From Chloroflexota bacterium (lineage in GTDB: Bacteria > Chloroflexota > Dehalococcoidia > Lucifugimonadales > JADFKI01), in contig JADFKI010000019.1 of the NCBI GenBank assembly GCA_022565015.1, positions 1 through 24,198 on the forward strand: DNA of 24,198 nucleotides, read 5' to 3'. Below are positions 8,086 through 14,732 of the stretch, piece after piece (the first letter of the stretch is position 1; each line of letters starts with the position of its first letter). Under the pieces are notes generated by a model. It had not been told where the DNA came from, made no database searches, and saw nothing but the letters and a program-made list of their open reading frames with translations. The position numbers and the translations under genes were made by a program.

Positions 8086-8479
8086 TTACAGCCCTCGTCA
8101 GCACTAAAAGAATGAGGATTATCACCGGCACACCCAAGCCCAGGCGAAAAAGGAGGTCCCTCGAGGCTCAGGAAAAAAGAGGGTACGCCTATGCCGAGTG
8201 TGCCCATAATGTCATTCTATCGCCCCTGACGCGCAGTACGTCCAAGCGAACACGTGATTTGGTAGGTTGTAGCACCCACCGTATTCTTTGTACTTTTCCA
8301 TTACTTGGGCCAGACGTTGTTGAAAATTATTCCCGTCAATCTCTCAATTTAAGGTCCAAACCTGCGATAATCATCCAGCGGAGCCATGAACGAGGCGACA
8401 GAAGCGCTCGACATACCCATCCCGTGAATGAAACGCGGATGTTTGGCAGATAACAAATGCTCGATCATGAGGTTAGAAT
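8086..8479. other. Divergent intergenic region, moxR / methyltransferase
   Basis: 394 bases without a convincing gene between two divergent transcripts, so promoters for both must lie here. On the plus strand TGCGATAAT (8363-8371) has the form of an extended -10 box about 100 bases before the methyltransferase start, but no good -35 goes with it. On the minus strand TAGAAT-like boxes occur around 8210-8220 without a matching -35. No terminator or RNA gene was recognised. Confidence 0.4.
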
Positions 8480-9172
8480 TTGTCCGACGAAACCGACTAT
8501 TCGGCGGCGTTTTATCAACGTCACGCACACAGGTATGCAGAGGTCACGGACGCATTTCTACAGTCGCACTATACTGATTCGACGCATCCGGCCCTGCGCA
8601 GCGATCACGACAAGACCGGCAGGCTCGAAGAGCTGATCGCTCCCGGAAGCAAGGGGCTGGACGCAGGCTGCGGCCCCGGCGCAAGGGACGTCTACGATTA
8701 CTGGAGCAGAGGCTACGATATAGTCGGCGTCGATGCGCTGGAGGAGAGCATCGAGGTCACGAGAATGCTTCATCCCGAGATAGCGGACCGAGTCTCGGTT
8801 GCCGACCTTCGCGAGCCACTTCCCTTCAAGGACGACAGCTTCGACTTCGTGCTCAGCAACTCGGTGATCCAACACATCGACACGGAATCGACTTTCGACG
8901 TCACCGTTCCCGAGATGGCCAGGGTCCTCAGAAGGGGCGGCGTGTTGCAGTTCATGTTCAAGGTCGGCAGCGGAGTCGAGACCGTGTTCGACAAGGACTA
9001 TGGCGACGACCGGAGCTTTCGGCTTTACGACCCGGACGAGATAATCGAGCGGCTGGCAGGCCTTAATGTGGAGGTCATACCAGTTGATGGCGAAAAGCTA
9101 GGCGGCGTCATATTGTTCACCGACCCCAAGCCCATGCGCCACTGTCTGATATATTTGCGGCGGACATCTTAG
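8480..9172 (+). CDS. Class I SAM-dependent methyltransferase
   Basis: A 230-residue protein with a Rossmann-type methyltransferase fold. Motif I is GLDAGCGPGARD (residues 59-70), the acidic end of strand beta2 is IVGVDAL (81-87), and LREPLPFKDDSFDFVLSNSV gives the beta4 region with the acidic pair typical of the Methyltransf_11 group, followed by EMARVLRRGGVLQFMF. The substrate cannot be told from sequence; the group includes small-molecule, quinone and lipid methylases. The start is TTG at 8480, preceded by GAGG with seven bases spacing; no in-frame ATG fits better. It stands alone between the divergent moxR operon and a palindromic element. Confidence 0.88.
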   Translation: MSDETDYSAAFYQRHAHRYAEVTDAFLQSHYTDSTHPALRSDHDKTGRLEELIAPGSKGLDAGCGPGARDVYDYWSRGYDIVGVDALEESIEVTRMLHPEIADRVSVADLREPLPFKDDSFDFVLSNSVIQHIDTESTFDVTVPEMARVLRRGGVLQFMFKVGSGVETVFDKDYGDDRSFRLYDPDEIIERLAGLNVEVIPVDGEKLGGVILFTDPKPMRHCLIYLRRTS

Positions 9173-9204
9173 ACGGCTTAGAGCCTAACCGAAAACTGCC
9201 ACGA

Positions 9205-9405
9205 ATGGTTCGACAAGCTCCCCGAAGAATCAGGGTCCGAAGATATTCCTCACAAGGAGTCGGACACCACGAACGGGCAATCTTCCGTTCGTCCTGTCCG
9301 ACTCCTAGGAATGTATATCGCCGGACTCTCCGACTCCTCAATATGTATATCTTCGGAGTCCGCCACTGCGGACCGTCGCAACGGAGAGCATTGTCGAAGG
9401 ACCGT
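9205..9405. repeat. Nested palindromic (REP-like) element
   Basis: Three levels of inverted repeat share one centre. Outer arms: TTCGACAA (9209-9216, continuing GCTC) with TTGTCGAA (9391-9398, preceded by GAGAGC). Middle arms: TCCGAAGATAT (9236-9246) with ATATCTTCGGA (9347-9357). Inner arms: AGGAGTCGGACA plus ACGAACGG (9255-9276) with CCGTTCGT plus TGTCCGACTCCT (9285-9306), broken only by a CC/CC mismatch, with an eight-base loop. ATTCCT (9245-9250) and AGGAAT (9307-9312) extend the inner stem. The right half also has a 32-base tandem unit (TCCGACTCCT, four bases, ATGTATATC) at 9297 and 9329. It lies just after the methyltransferase stop and could end transcription or be a mobile repeat. Confidence 0.8.
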
Positions 9406-9732
9406 AAGACGTCTAAATGAGGTTTTCGGATAGGCTCTTGGCCAATAACGAGATTTCGCACGAAGGCTCGTGGCCCGTCGCCCAAGCCCCCTTTGTGACT
9501 CCGGCAAGGAAATCCAACTTAATTTTCAAGGTTCCAGGTGTCCGACGCCTTGTCTTTGAGTGGTGTTGAGGGCGCACATTCACCAAACCAGCAACATAAT
9601 TCAGGAAACACAAGTCTGTGAAAAAGAGCCTCTATAATAAGTCTCCGATGAGGCCAGGTTTCTTCGCAACGGATGAAGACAGGGAAAAGCACTTAATGGG
9701 CTCCATAATGGGCTGCATAGGGAGGCAAGGGC

Positions 9733-9762
9733 TTGACTTCGCGGAGCCGTGTGTGGTAAAAC
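9733..9762 (+). promoter_or_regulatory. Candidate promoter of the binding-protein gene
   Basis: TTGACT (9733-9738), an 18-base spacer and TAAAAC (9757-9762), ending 63 bases before the start codon. The -35 is good and the -10 is poor. The ribosome-binding site AAGGAGG (9811-9817), eight bases before ATG 9826, is near-perfect and fits the high expression expected for a binding protein. Confidence 0.4.
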
Positions 9763-9825
9763 CTGTAGGACTTCTCGCAAGCCGGATATTTAGGTATCTC
9801 CCAAGTCAAGAAGGAGGATGATCGC

Positions 9826-11721
9826 ATGTGGCGTAGATGGTTGGATAAGAAGTTTATAATCGGGGGACTGGTGTCGATAGTGGCCGTTGGCGCTCTCGCG
9901 TGCAGTTCGGCTGCGCCCGCACCTGCCGCCCCGCAACAGCCCGCAGCGGCAGCGCCCGCAGCGGTAGCACCCGCACCGGCAGCGCCCGCACCGGCAGCGC
10001 CCGCAACGGGACGTGCACCCACGGCGCCCGCACCCCAACCCGCTGCGCCCGCACCTTCTGGCGCGGCGATGGCGGCTCCCACGGGCAAGCTGACGATCGC
10101 GGTCTCGAGCGTGAACGCACCGAACGGACTGCCTCGATTCTGCACCGCCGGTTGCGCGGAGACGATCTACCTGTCCGGCATGACGGACGTGCTGTTCAAC
10201 TCAAAGCTGAATGCGGACGGCACGGTATCCATCGAGAATATGCTTTCGACCGGCTTCACATTGGACCCCAGCCTTGAGTTCGGCGACTTCACGCTGCGTC
10301 AGGGCGTCCAGTTCCACGACGGTTGGGGCGAGATGACCGCCGAAGACATCGCGTTCTCGTATAACGATGCGAACTCAGTGACCAACCCCGAGAGCATCCA
10401 TGGACAGGCCGGCGACTTCGCGCCGCTCATCCTCTCCATGGAAGCCATCGATAGGTACACCCTTCGCCTGAACTACCGCAACTACGACAGCCGCGGCATT
10501 CTTCACAGGTTCAGCCGCTTCTGGCAGACGGCGGGAGTAGTAAGCAAGAGCGTCTTCGAAGAGACCGGCGTTGAGGGCATGCAGGACATCTATATTGGCG
10601 TCGGCGCCTTCAGGGTGGACGAGTGGGGCCAGAACAAGGGCATCTTCCTCAGCGCGTTCGAAGACTACTACGCCCGGGGCGAGGGCAATATCGGTCCCCA
10701 CGTGGCGAAACTCAGCTGGCTAGAGGTGCCTGAGGGCGCTTCCAGAAGGGCGATGCTGGAGACCGAGGAAGCGCAGATTTCCCAGGTCGCGACGAAGGAC
10801 ATTCCCGGCCTCGTACAGAAGGGCTTCATAGCCCAGAAGGGCGGCGCCTTCAACACCATCCGAGACATATCCTTCGTGGGCAACTACTGGGACGCCTTCT
10901 CCGGCCTGACCGGTGAGGCCTTAGAGCGTGATCACGACACCAGCAAACCATGGATCGGCGACCCCTTTGAGAACGGCCCGGAATTCGATCAGGATACGCC
11001 CTCAATGGTGAGCTCACGGTTGGTACGAAACGCCTTCGCGTGGGCCATCGAACGCGAGGCTCTCCTGGAGAACCTCATTGCTGGGTTGGGCTTCGTAAAT
11101 CACCAGGCTTACCTGTCCATGAATAACCCCAACTACAGGGATGAGTGGAGCTGGGGCACGGACTTCGACAAGGCCAGGTCCCTCTTGGACGAGGCAGGCC
11201 AAGGCGGCGGATTCGAGATGGACATGTGGGTCGGCACATCCGAGCTGGGCGCGGAGATAGGCGAGTCTGTCGGCGCGGCCTGGCAGCAGCACCTCAACGT
11301 TAAGATTAACCTGATCAAGACCGCCTACAGCACCTATCGTCCCGGACTCGTCTCCCGCACGAACACGACCCCCGGAGTCAACATCTGCGGCGACGAGAAC
11401 AAGTCCAACTTCCCGTATGACTGGGCGCACGGCTTCGTCGTTAGCTCCATCAGCGCGGGTGGTTACGGCGTAGGCCAGGAGATCCCCTACGCCACGGCGA
11501 CTTACCTTGCCATGGCCGGCGAGCCCGACGTTGCCAAGCGTGAAGAGCTTGCCGCCAACTTCTACGAGCAGAACAGGTTCTTCGCTAACTGCGTGGGCAT
11601 CTTCGAGGAGCCCATATGGCCCATGTATAACTCCAGCCTGGTTGATGTTTGGGACATGCGGCCAATGGCCAACGGCAACCTTGCTACGATCAACAACGTT
11701 CGCACGATTACTCTTAAGTAG
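9826..11721 (+). CDS. Peptide ABC transporter substrate-binding lipoprotein (SBP family 5)
   Basis: A 631-residue extracytoplasmic binding protein. The N-terminus is a lipoprotein signal with charged WRRWLDKK, a hydrophobic core and the lipobox GALAC (Cys26). Residues 27-85 are almost only Ala and Pro, a flexible tether to the membrane. The rest is a family-5 solute-binding fold: LRQGVQFHDGWGEMTAEDIAFSYN is the recognisable family segment around residues 162-185, and NPNYRDEW and DFDKARSLLDEAG match the later conserved region. This family captures oligopeptides, dipeptides, nickel or other ligands for a Dpp/Opp-type importer; the ligand is not evident. Two permeases follow on the same strand, separated by a strong hairpin that may favour higher levels of this protein. 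Confidence 0.92.
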   Translation: MWRRWLDKKFIIGGLVSIVAVGALACSSAAPAPAAPQQPAAAAPAAVAPAPAAPAPAAPATGRAPTAPAPQPAAPAPSGAAMAAPTGKLTIAVSSVNAPNGLPRFCTAGCAETIYLSGMTDVLFNSKLNADGTVSIENMLSTGFTLDPSLEFGDFTLRQGVQFHDGWGEMTAEDIAFSYNDANSVTNPESIHGQAGDFAPLILSMEAIDRYTLRLNYRNYDSRGILHRFSRFWQTAGVVSKSVFEETGVEGMQDIYIGVGAFRVDEWGQNKGIFLSAFEDYYARGEGNIGPHVAKLSWLEVPEGASRRAMLETEEAQISQVATKDIPGLVQKGFIAQKGGAFNTIRDISFVGNYWDAFSGLTGEALERDHDTSKPWIGDPFENGPEFDQDTPSMVSSRLVRNAFAWAIEREALLENLIAGLGFVNHQAYLSMNNPNYRDEWSWGTDFDKARSLLDEAGQGGGFEMDMWVGTSELGAEIGESVGAAWQQHLNVKINLIKTAYSTYRPGLVSRTNTTPGVNICGDENKSNFPYDWAHGFVVSSISAGGYGVGQEIPYATATYLAMAGEPDVAKREELAANFYEQNRFFANCVGIFEEPIWPMYNSSLVDVWDMRPMANGNLATINNVRTITLK

Positions 11722-11752
11722 CTGCAGCCGGAAGTTGATTGAATAAAGGCAA

Positions 11753-11784
11753 CAAGTGCCCCCCTGTGTACAGGGGGGCACTTG
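11753..11784 (+). terminator. Strong perfect hairpin between binding protein and permease
   Basis: CAAGTGCCCCCCTGT (11753-11767) and its exact reverse complement (11770-11784) form a 15-base-pair stem with almost no loop. No T-run follows. It is 32 bases after the binding-protein stop and 100 bases before the permease start. Such hairpins commonly stabilise the upstream mRNA end or cause partial termination, giving more binding protein than permease. Confidence 0.65.
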
Positions 11785-11885
11785 CATGCAGGGGGACGCT
11801 TCGGTAGACTGACATCCAAGATTCCACTTGAGACCGTAGATATTTGTACATACGGGGGGAAATTAGCAAAGGGGTGCGAGAGTAG

Positions 11886-12824
11886 ATGCTATATTTTCTG
11901 AGCAGGCGGTTTGTCTTTGCGATCTTCGCCCTCATCGGCGCTACTCTCATAACGTTCGTTCTGTCCAGAATGGCGGGTGACCCAAGATACCTGTACGCCC
12001 AGGAGGGCGGATACGGGATAACTCCGGAGCGGTGGGAGTCTTTGGGAGTGGAGATGGGGCTAGATAAGCCCGTTGTTTGGCAGTACACCGTGTGGTTGGG
12101 CAATATATTGAAAGGCAACTGGCAGGACAGTCTGCTCGACCGCAAAGACGTCCTGGACAAGATATTGAATCGACTTCCGGCCACGCTTAAGATCGGGCTG
12201 CTGTCATACATATTTGCCGGTGTAATCGGAATACCCCTGGGGGTCTTGTCTGCGGTGAAGCGAGGTTCAGTTTGGGACTTTTTCGGGCGAGGTTTTGCGC
12301 TCTTTGGTCAGGCGCTGCCGGTATTCTGGCTGGGGATCGTGCTGATCCTGGTATTTTCCGTATGGCTCAGGTGGCTGCCTACGGGCACCCTGGGCGAGAG
12401 CGGCAATAACCCAAAGTACTTCGTATTACCAACGATCACTCTGGGGTGGATCGCGGCCGCAAGCTATTTGCGCTTGGTTCGATCGGCGATGCTTGAGGTA
12501 CTCGACTCCGAGTTCATAAAGCTGGCCAGGGCGAAGGGCGTTTCCAGCACCAAGGTCATATGGAAGCACGGCTTCCGCAACGCCCTGATAGCGCCTCTGA
12601 CCTTCTCTTCGCTCCTGTTGACCGCGTTCATTACCGGCGCGGTCGTTACCGAGACGATCTTTTCTATCCCCGGACTCGGCAGGCTCGCCTTCGAGGCGAT
12701 AAGCAACAACGATTTCCCAATAATGGTCGGGGTCGTGCTGGTCTTCACCTTCATGTATGTCGGCATGAATTTTATAACCGACATACTATACGCCTACATC
12801 GACCCCCGTATTCGCTACGCCTAG
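11886..12824 (+). CDS. Dpp/Opp-type ABC transporter permease (DppB-like)
   Basis: A 312-residue inner-membrane protein with six expected membrane helices (starting near residues 9, 100, 135, 180, 240 and 282). The N-terminal MLYFLSRRFVFAIFALIGAT segment, including the RR preceding helix 1, and the early LSRMAGDP motif are typical of DppB/OppB. The cytoplasmic EAA loop reads EFIKLARAKGVSSTKVIWKH, which docks with the ATPase subunits. The end TDILYAYIDPRIRY matches the family C-terminus. Length is normal. The DppC-like partner starts seven bases after the stop, so the two are co-translated partners of one channel. Confidence 0.94.
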   Translation: MLYFLSRRFVFAIFALIGATLITFVLSRMAGDPRYLYAQEGGYGITPERWESLGVEMGLDKPVVWQYTVWLGNILKGNWQDSLLDRKDVLDKILNRLPATLKIGLLSYIFAGVIGIPLGVLSAVKRGSVWDFFGRGFALFGQALPVFWLGIVLILVFSVWLRWLPTGTLGESGNNPKYFVLPTITLGWIAAASYLRLVRSAMLEVLDSEFIKLARAKGVSSTKVIWKHGFRNALIAPLTFSSLLLTAFITGAVVTETIFSIPGLGRLAFEAISNNDFPIMVGVVLVFTFMYVGMNFITDILYAYIDPRIRYA

Positions 12825-12831
12825 GTGAATT

Positions 12832-13926
12832 ATGGCCCAAGCAGAGCTTTCGGCGGATCTCGCACAGCGAATAGGCATAACCAAGGGGAATAAACTCTCG
12901 GAAATGTGGGACGCGTTCCGAAGGTGGCCCATTATTTCCATCGTGGTCCTCTCGGGACTGGTCTTGGTGGCTATATTTGCTGACCAGATCGCGCCGCACA
13001 GCCCTTTTATTGCCATTCCAGACAATCGCAACATACCGCCAGTTTGGTACGATCCGGTCGTAATTTCGGTGAAGGACTTGTCCGACCCTCTGAATTTTCC
13101 AGTGCCGGTGAATGTCGGTTTTGAAGAGGCTGCCGCCAAGTTTGACGTCGTACTGGATCCCCTGGACGTCCTTAACAAGGACCAGGAGGCAATCGAGAAG
13201 GCCTTCGTGGAGCAGGCAAACCTCAAAGCCAAGATCCACATCCCCTCCTGGGACCACATACTCGGCGGCGACAACATCGGCAGAGACCTCCTCAGCCGGA
13301 TAATACACGGCGCTCGCGTATCGATTGTCGTCGTCAGCATCGCCTTGAGCAGCGGACTCCTCATTGGTATTTCAATGGGCCTGGTAGCCGGCTGGTTCGG
13401 CGGCCTCATCGACGAGATCATCATGAGGATAACGGACATATGGCTGGGCTTGCCATTTATTCTCATTGCCATCGTCGTCGTGATTGCGCTTGGGCAGACG
13501 TTCATCATACTGATCGGGTTGCTCGCGCTATTATCCTGGACGCCGTTCGTGCGTAACGTCCGTGGCGAGGTCCTGTCGCTGAAGACCAGGGACTACGTCT
13601 CGCTGGCCAGGGTGGCGGGCGCATCGACGTTCAGAATAATGATCTGGCACCTGCTGCCGGGCGTTCTGAATACGGTAATCGTCATCGCGACACTGCGCGT
13701 CGGTCAGCTGATTCTCACAGAGGCCATTCTCAGCTTCCTCGGCGCCGGCATTCCGCCTCCCACACCCGCGTGGGGCGCTATGGTCAATGACGGGCGAGCA
13801 TTCATCAACGACGCATGGTGGATTTCGTTCTTCCCTGGAGTGTGCATATTCCTGGTCGTGATGTCTCTTAACTTCCTCGGCGACTGGATGAGAGATAAGT
13901 TCGACCCGCGCCTTCGACAGATATAG
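12832..13926 (+). CDS. Dpp/Opp-type ABC transporter permease (DppC-like)
   Basis: A 364-residue inner-membrane protein. Helix 1 is around residues 32-52, and the DppC hallmark appears as HILGGDNIGRDLLSRIIHGA (usual form GTDxxGRDxLSR), followed by five further helices and an EAA loop DYVSLARVAGASTFRIMIWH. The end FLGDWMRDKFDPRLRQ is the canonical C-terminus. Relatives are usually about 280-320 residues; the excess lies between helix 1 and the GGDNIGRD motif, where residues 60-140 form a charged extracytoplasmic insertion (FEEAAAKFDVV and NKDQEAIEKAFVE). AGGTGA three bases before the ATG is the probable ribosome-binding site. Together with the DppB-like protein it forms the transmembrane channel of the peptide importer. 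Confidence 0.94.
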   Translation: MAQAELSADLAQRIGITKGNKLSEMWDAFRRWPIISIVVLSGLVLVAIFADQIAPHSPFIAIPDNRNIPPVWYDPVVISVKDLSDPLNFPVPVNVGFEEAAAKFDVVLDPLDVLNKDQEAIEKAFVEQANLKAKIHIPSWDHILGGDNIGRDLLSRIIHGARVSIVVVSIALSSGLLIGISMGLVAGWFGGLIDEIIMRITDIWLGLPFILIAIVVVIALGQTFIILIGLLALLSWTPFVRNVRGEVLSLKTRDYVSLARVAGASTFRIMIWHLLPGVLNTVIVIATLRVGQLILTEAILSFLGAGIPPPTPAWGAMVNDGRAFINDAWWISFFPGVCIFLVVMSLNFLGDWMRDKFDPRLRQI

Positions 13927-13935
13927 CTAGCAAAT

Positions 13936-13960
13936 CTCCTGTCAGCGGTCTTGACAGGAG
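13936..13960 (+). terminator. Hairpin after the permease operon
   Basis: CTCCTGTCA (13936-13944) and TGACAGGAG (13952-13960) form a perfect nine-base-pair stem with a seven-base loop, ten bases after the DppC-like stop. No T-run follows, so it may be a 3'-end stabiliser or a factor-dependent terminator. Confidence 0.5.
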
Positions 13961-13977
13961 GGTCGACTTCAGGAACG

Positions 13978-14026
13978 ACGACGCTCCGAAATGTAGGCTT
14001 GACCTAGAACGGAGCGTCGTTATAAT
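13978..14026 (+). promoter_or_regulatory. Strong promoter overlapped by an inverted repeat
   Basis: TTGACC (13999-14004), a 16-base spacer and a perfect TATAAT (14021-14026) form a strong sigma70-type promoter for the lipoprotein gene at 14094. The spacer contains CGGAGCGTCGT (14010-14020), whose exact reverse complement ACGACGCTCCG lies at 13978-13988. The 11-base arms may be an operator, or the hairpin may serve as the terminator of the transporter operon. Confidence 0.75.
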
Positions 14027-14093
14027 TATGACAACTTTCGATTGGAAATACAGACGGTAGTGAACCAACGGAATACTGACTCAGGGGGTGGCG

Positions 14094-14639
14094 ATGAATT
14101 CAAGGAATGTGGCTGAGACGGCGCCCAGATCCCGACGGGGCCTGGGGCTATTGTACTTAGCCATATTGCTGACCCTGGTGAGTGTGGCTACTATTGCCTG
14201 CGGAATAAAGTCAGGTGATAGGTCCCCGGCAAGGTCAACACCGATCACCGTGTTCCACAGAACTCCGGTGACCGCCTTCGAGCAGTTCCGCATAGAAGTC
14301 GTGAATACGGAGGCCGGTTGCACGGCTGATCCGGCGGACGTCTCCATTGTTTCCAGTCAAAGGGTCCGATTGGCCATACAGCTCAAGAGCGATGCCGTGA
14401 CACAGAGTGCAGGAGGCTCCACCCAGTTTACGGGCGAGAGAGACAAGGTCAGGTACGTAATACAGGGACTCGAAATCTCCGGGTCCGGCGGGGCGTTCCC
14501 AACGGGCGTCACAAATATCGACCTGGAGCTAGAGTCCGGCACGAGGCGCAGCTACGACTTCAATGCGGCCAATTTAGGGGATTTCGATATCCTTTGCGAC
14601 GGGGTCAAAATAGGCACTTTCACGGTGAGCGATCAATAG
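14094..14639 (+). CDS. Small lipoprotein with cupredoxin-like C-terminus
   Basis: A 181-residue probable lipoprotein. The signal has SRRGLG (residues 13-18, resembling a twin-arginine motif), a hydrophobic core and lipobox ATIAC with Cys36. The exported part is all-beta in appearance, and its end, FDILCDGVKIGTFTV, resembles the last strands of cupredoxins (GxFxFxC...GM.G.hxV), with Cys168 in the place of the copper Cys; the His and Met ligands expected after it are absent. A copper role is therefore unlikely or different. ATG 14094 is preferred over GTG 14088 because AGGGGG (14083-14088) fits as Shine-Dalgarno for the ATG only. The gene has its own strong promoter and terminator, so it is a single-gene unit. 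Function unknown. Confidence 0.78.
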   Translation: MNSRNVAETAPRSRRGLGLLYLAILLTLVSVATIACGIKSGDRSPARSTPITVFHRTPVTAFEQFRIEVVNTEAGCTADPADVSIVSSQRVRLAIQLKSDAVTQSAGGSTQFTGERDKVRYVIQGLEISGSGGAFPTGVTNIDLELESGTRRSYDFNAANLGDFDILCDGVKIGTFTVSDQ

Positions 14640-14669
14640 CACGGGCTCCGAATTTCACGGCCAGATAGA

Positions 14670-14703
14670 CAAAGGCACCTGATATCGGGTGCCCTTGCTT
14701 TTT
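14670..14703 (+). terminator. Intrinsic terminator
   Basis: GGCACC (14674-14679) and GGTGCC (14688-14693) form the core stem, with a G-T pair and the palindrome GATATC inside and CAA/TTG pairs outside, followed by CTTTTT. It lies 31 bases after the stop of the cupredoxin-like lipoprotein gene and about 30 bases beyond the convergent propeller gene's stop, and might slow transcription from both sides. Confidence 0.85.
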
Positions 14704-14732
14704 ATCCAGATAGCGGACTCTCAATACTAAAT

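Larger units (their letters stand above)
9173..9825. other. Long non-coding gap before the peptide transporter
   Basis: 653 bases between the methyltransferase and the binding-protein gene. The first third is occupied by a nested palindromic element (listed separately). The rest, about 9410-9720, shows no coding signal, RNA gene or repeat that I can support. A 67-codon GTG-initiated reading frame at 9618-9821 has no recognisable features and is not called. The last 100 bases hold a possible promoter and the strong ribosome-binding site of the next gene. Confidence 0.5.

Noticed and set aside
9205..9420. 71-codon plus-strand frame and two minus-strand frames in the palindromic element
   Set aside because: The open frames arise from the inverted and tandem repeats; the predicted peptides are Arg-rich and without domain pattern.
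9618..9821. 67-codon GTG-started frame before the binding-protein gene
   Set aside because: No ribosome-binding site, no recognisable domain, and it runs through the promoter and up to the ribosome-binding region of the next gene.
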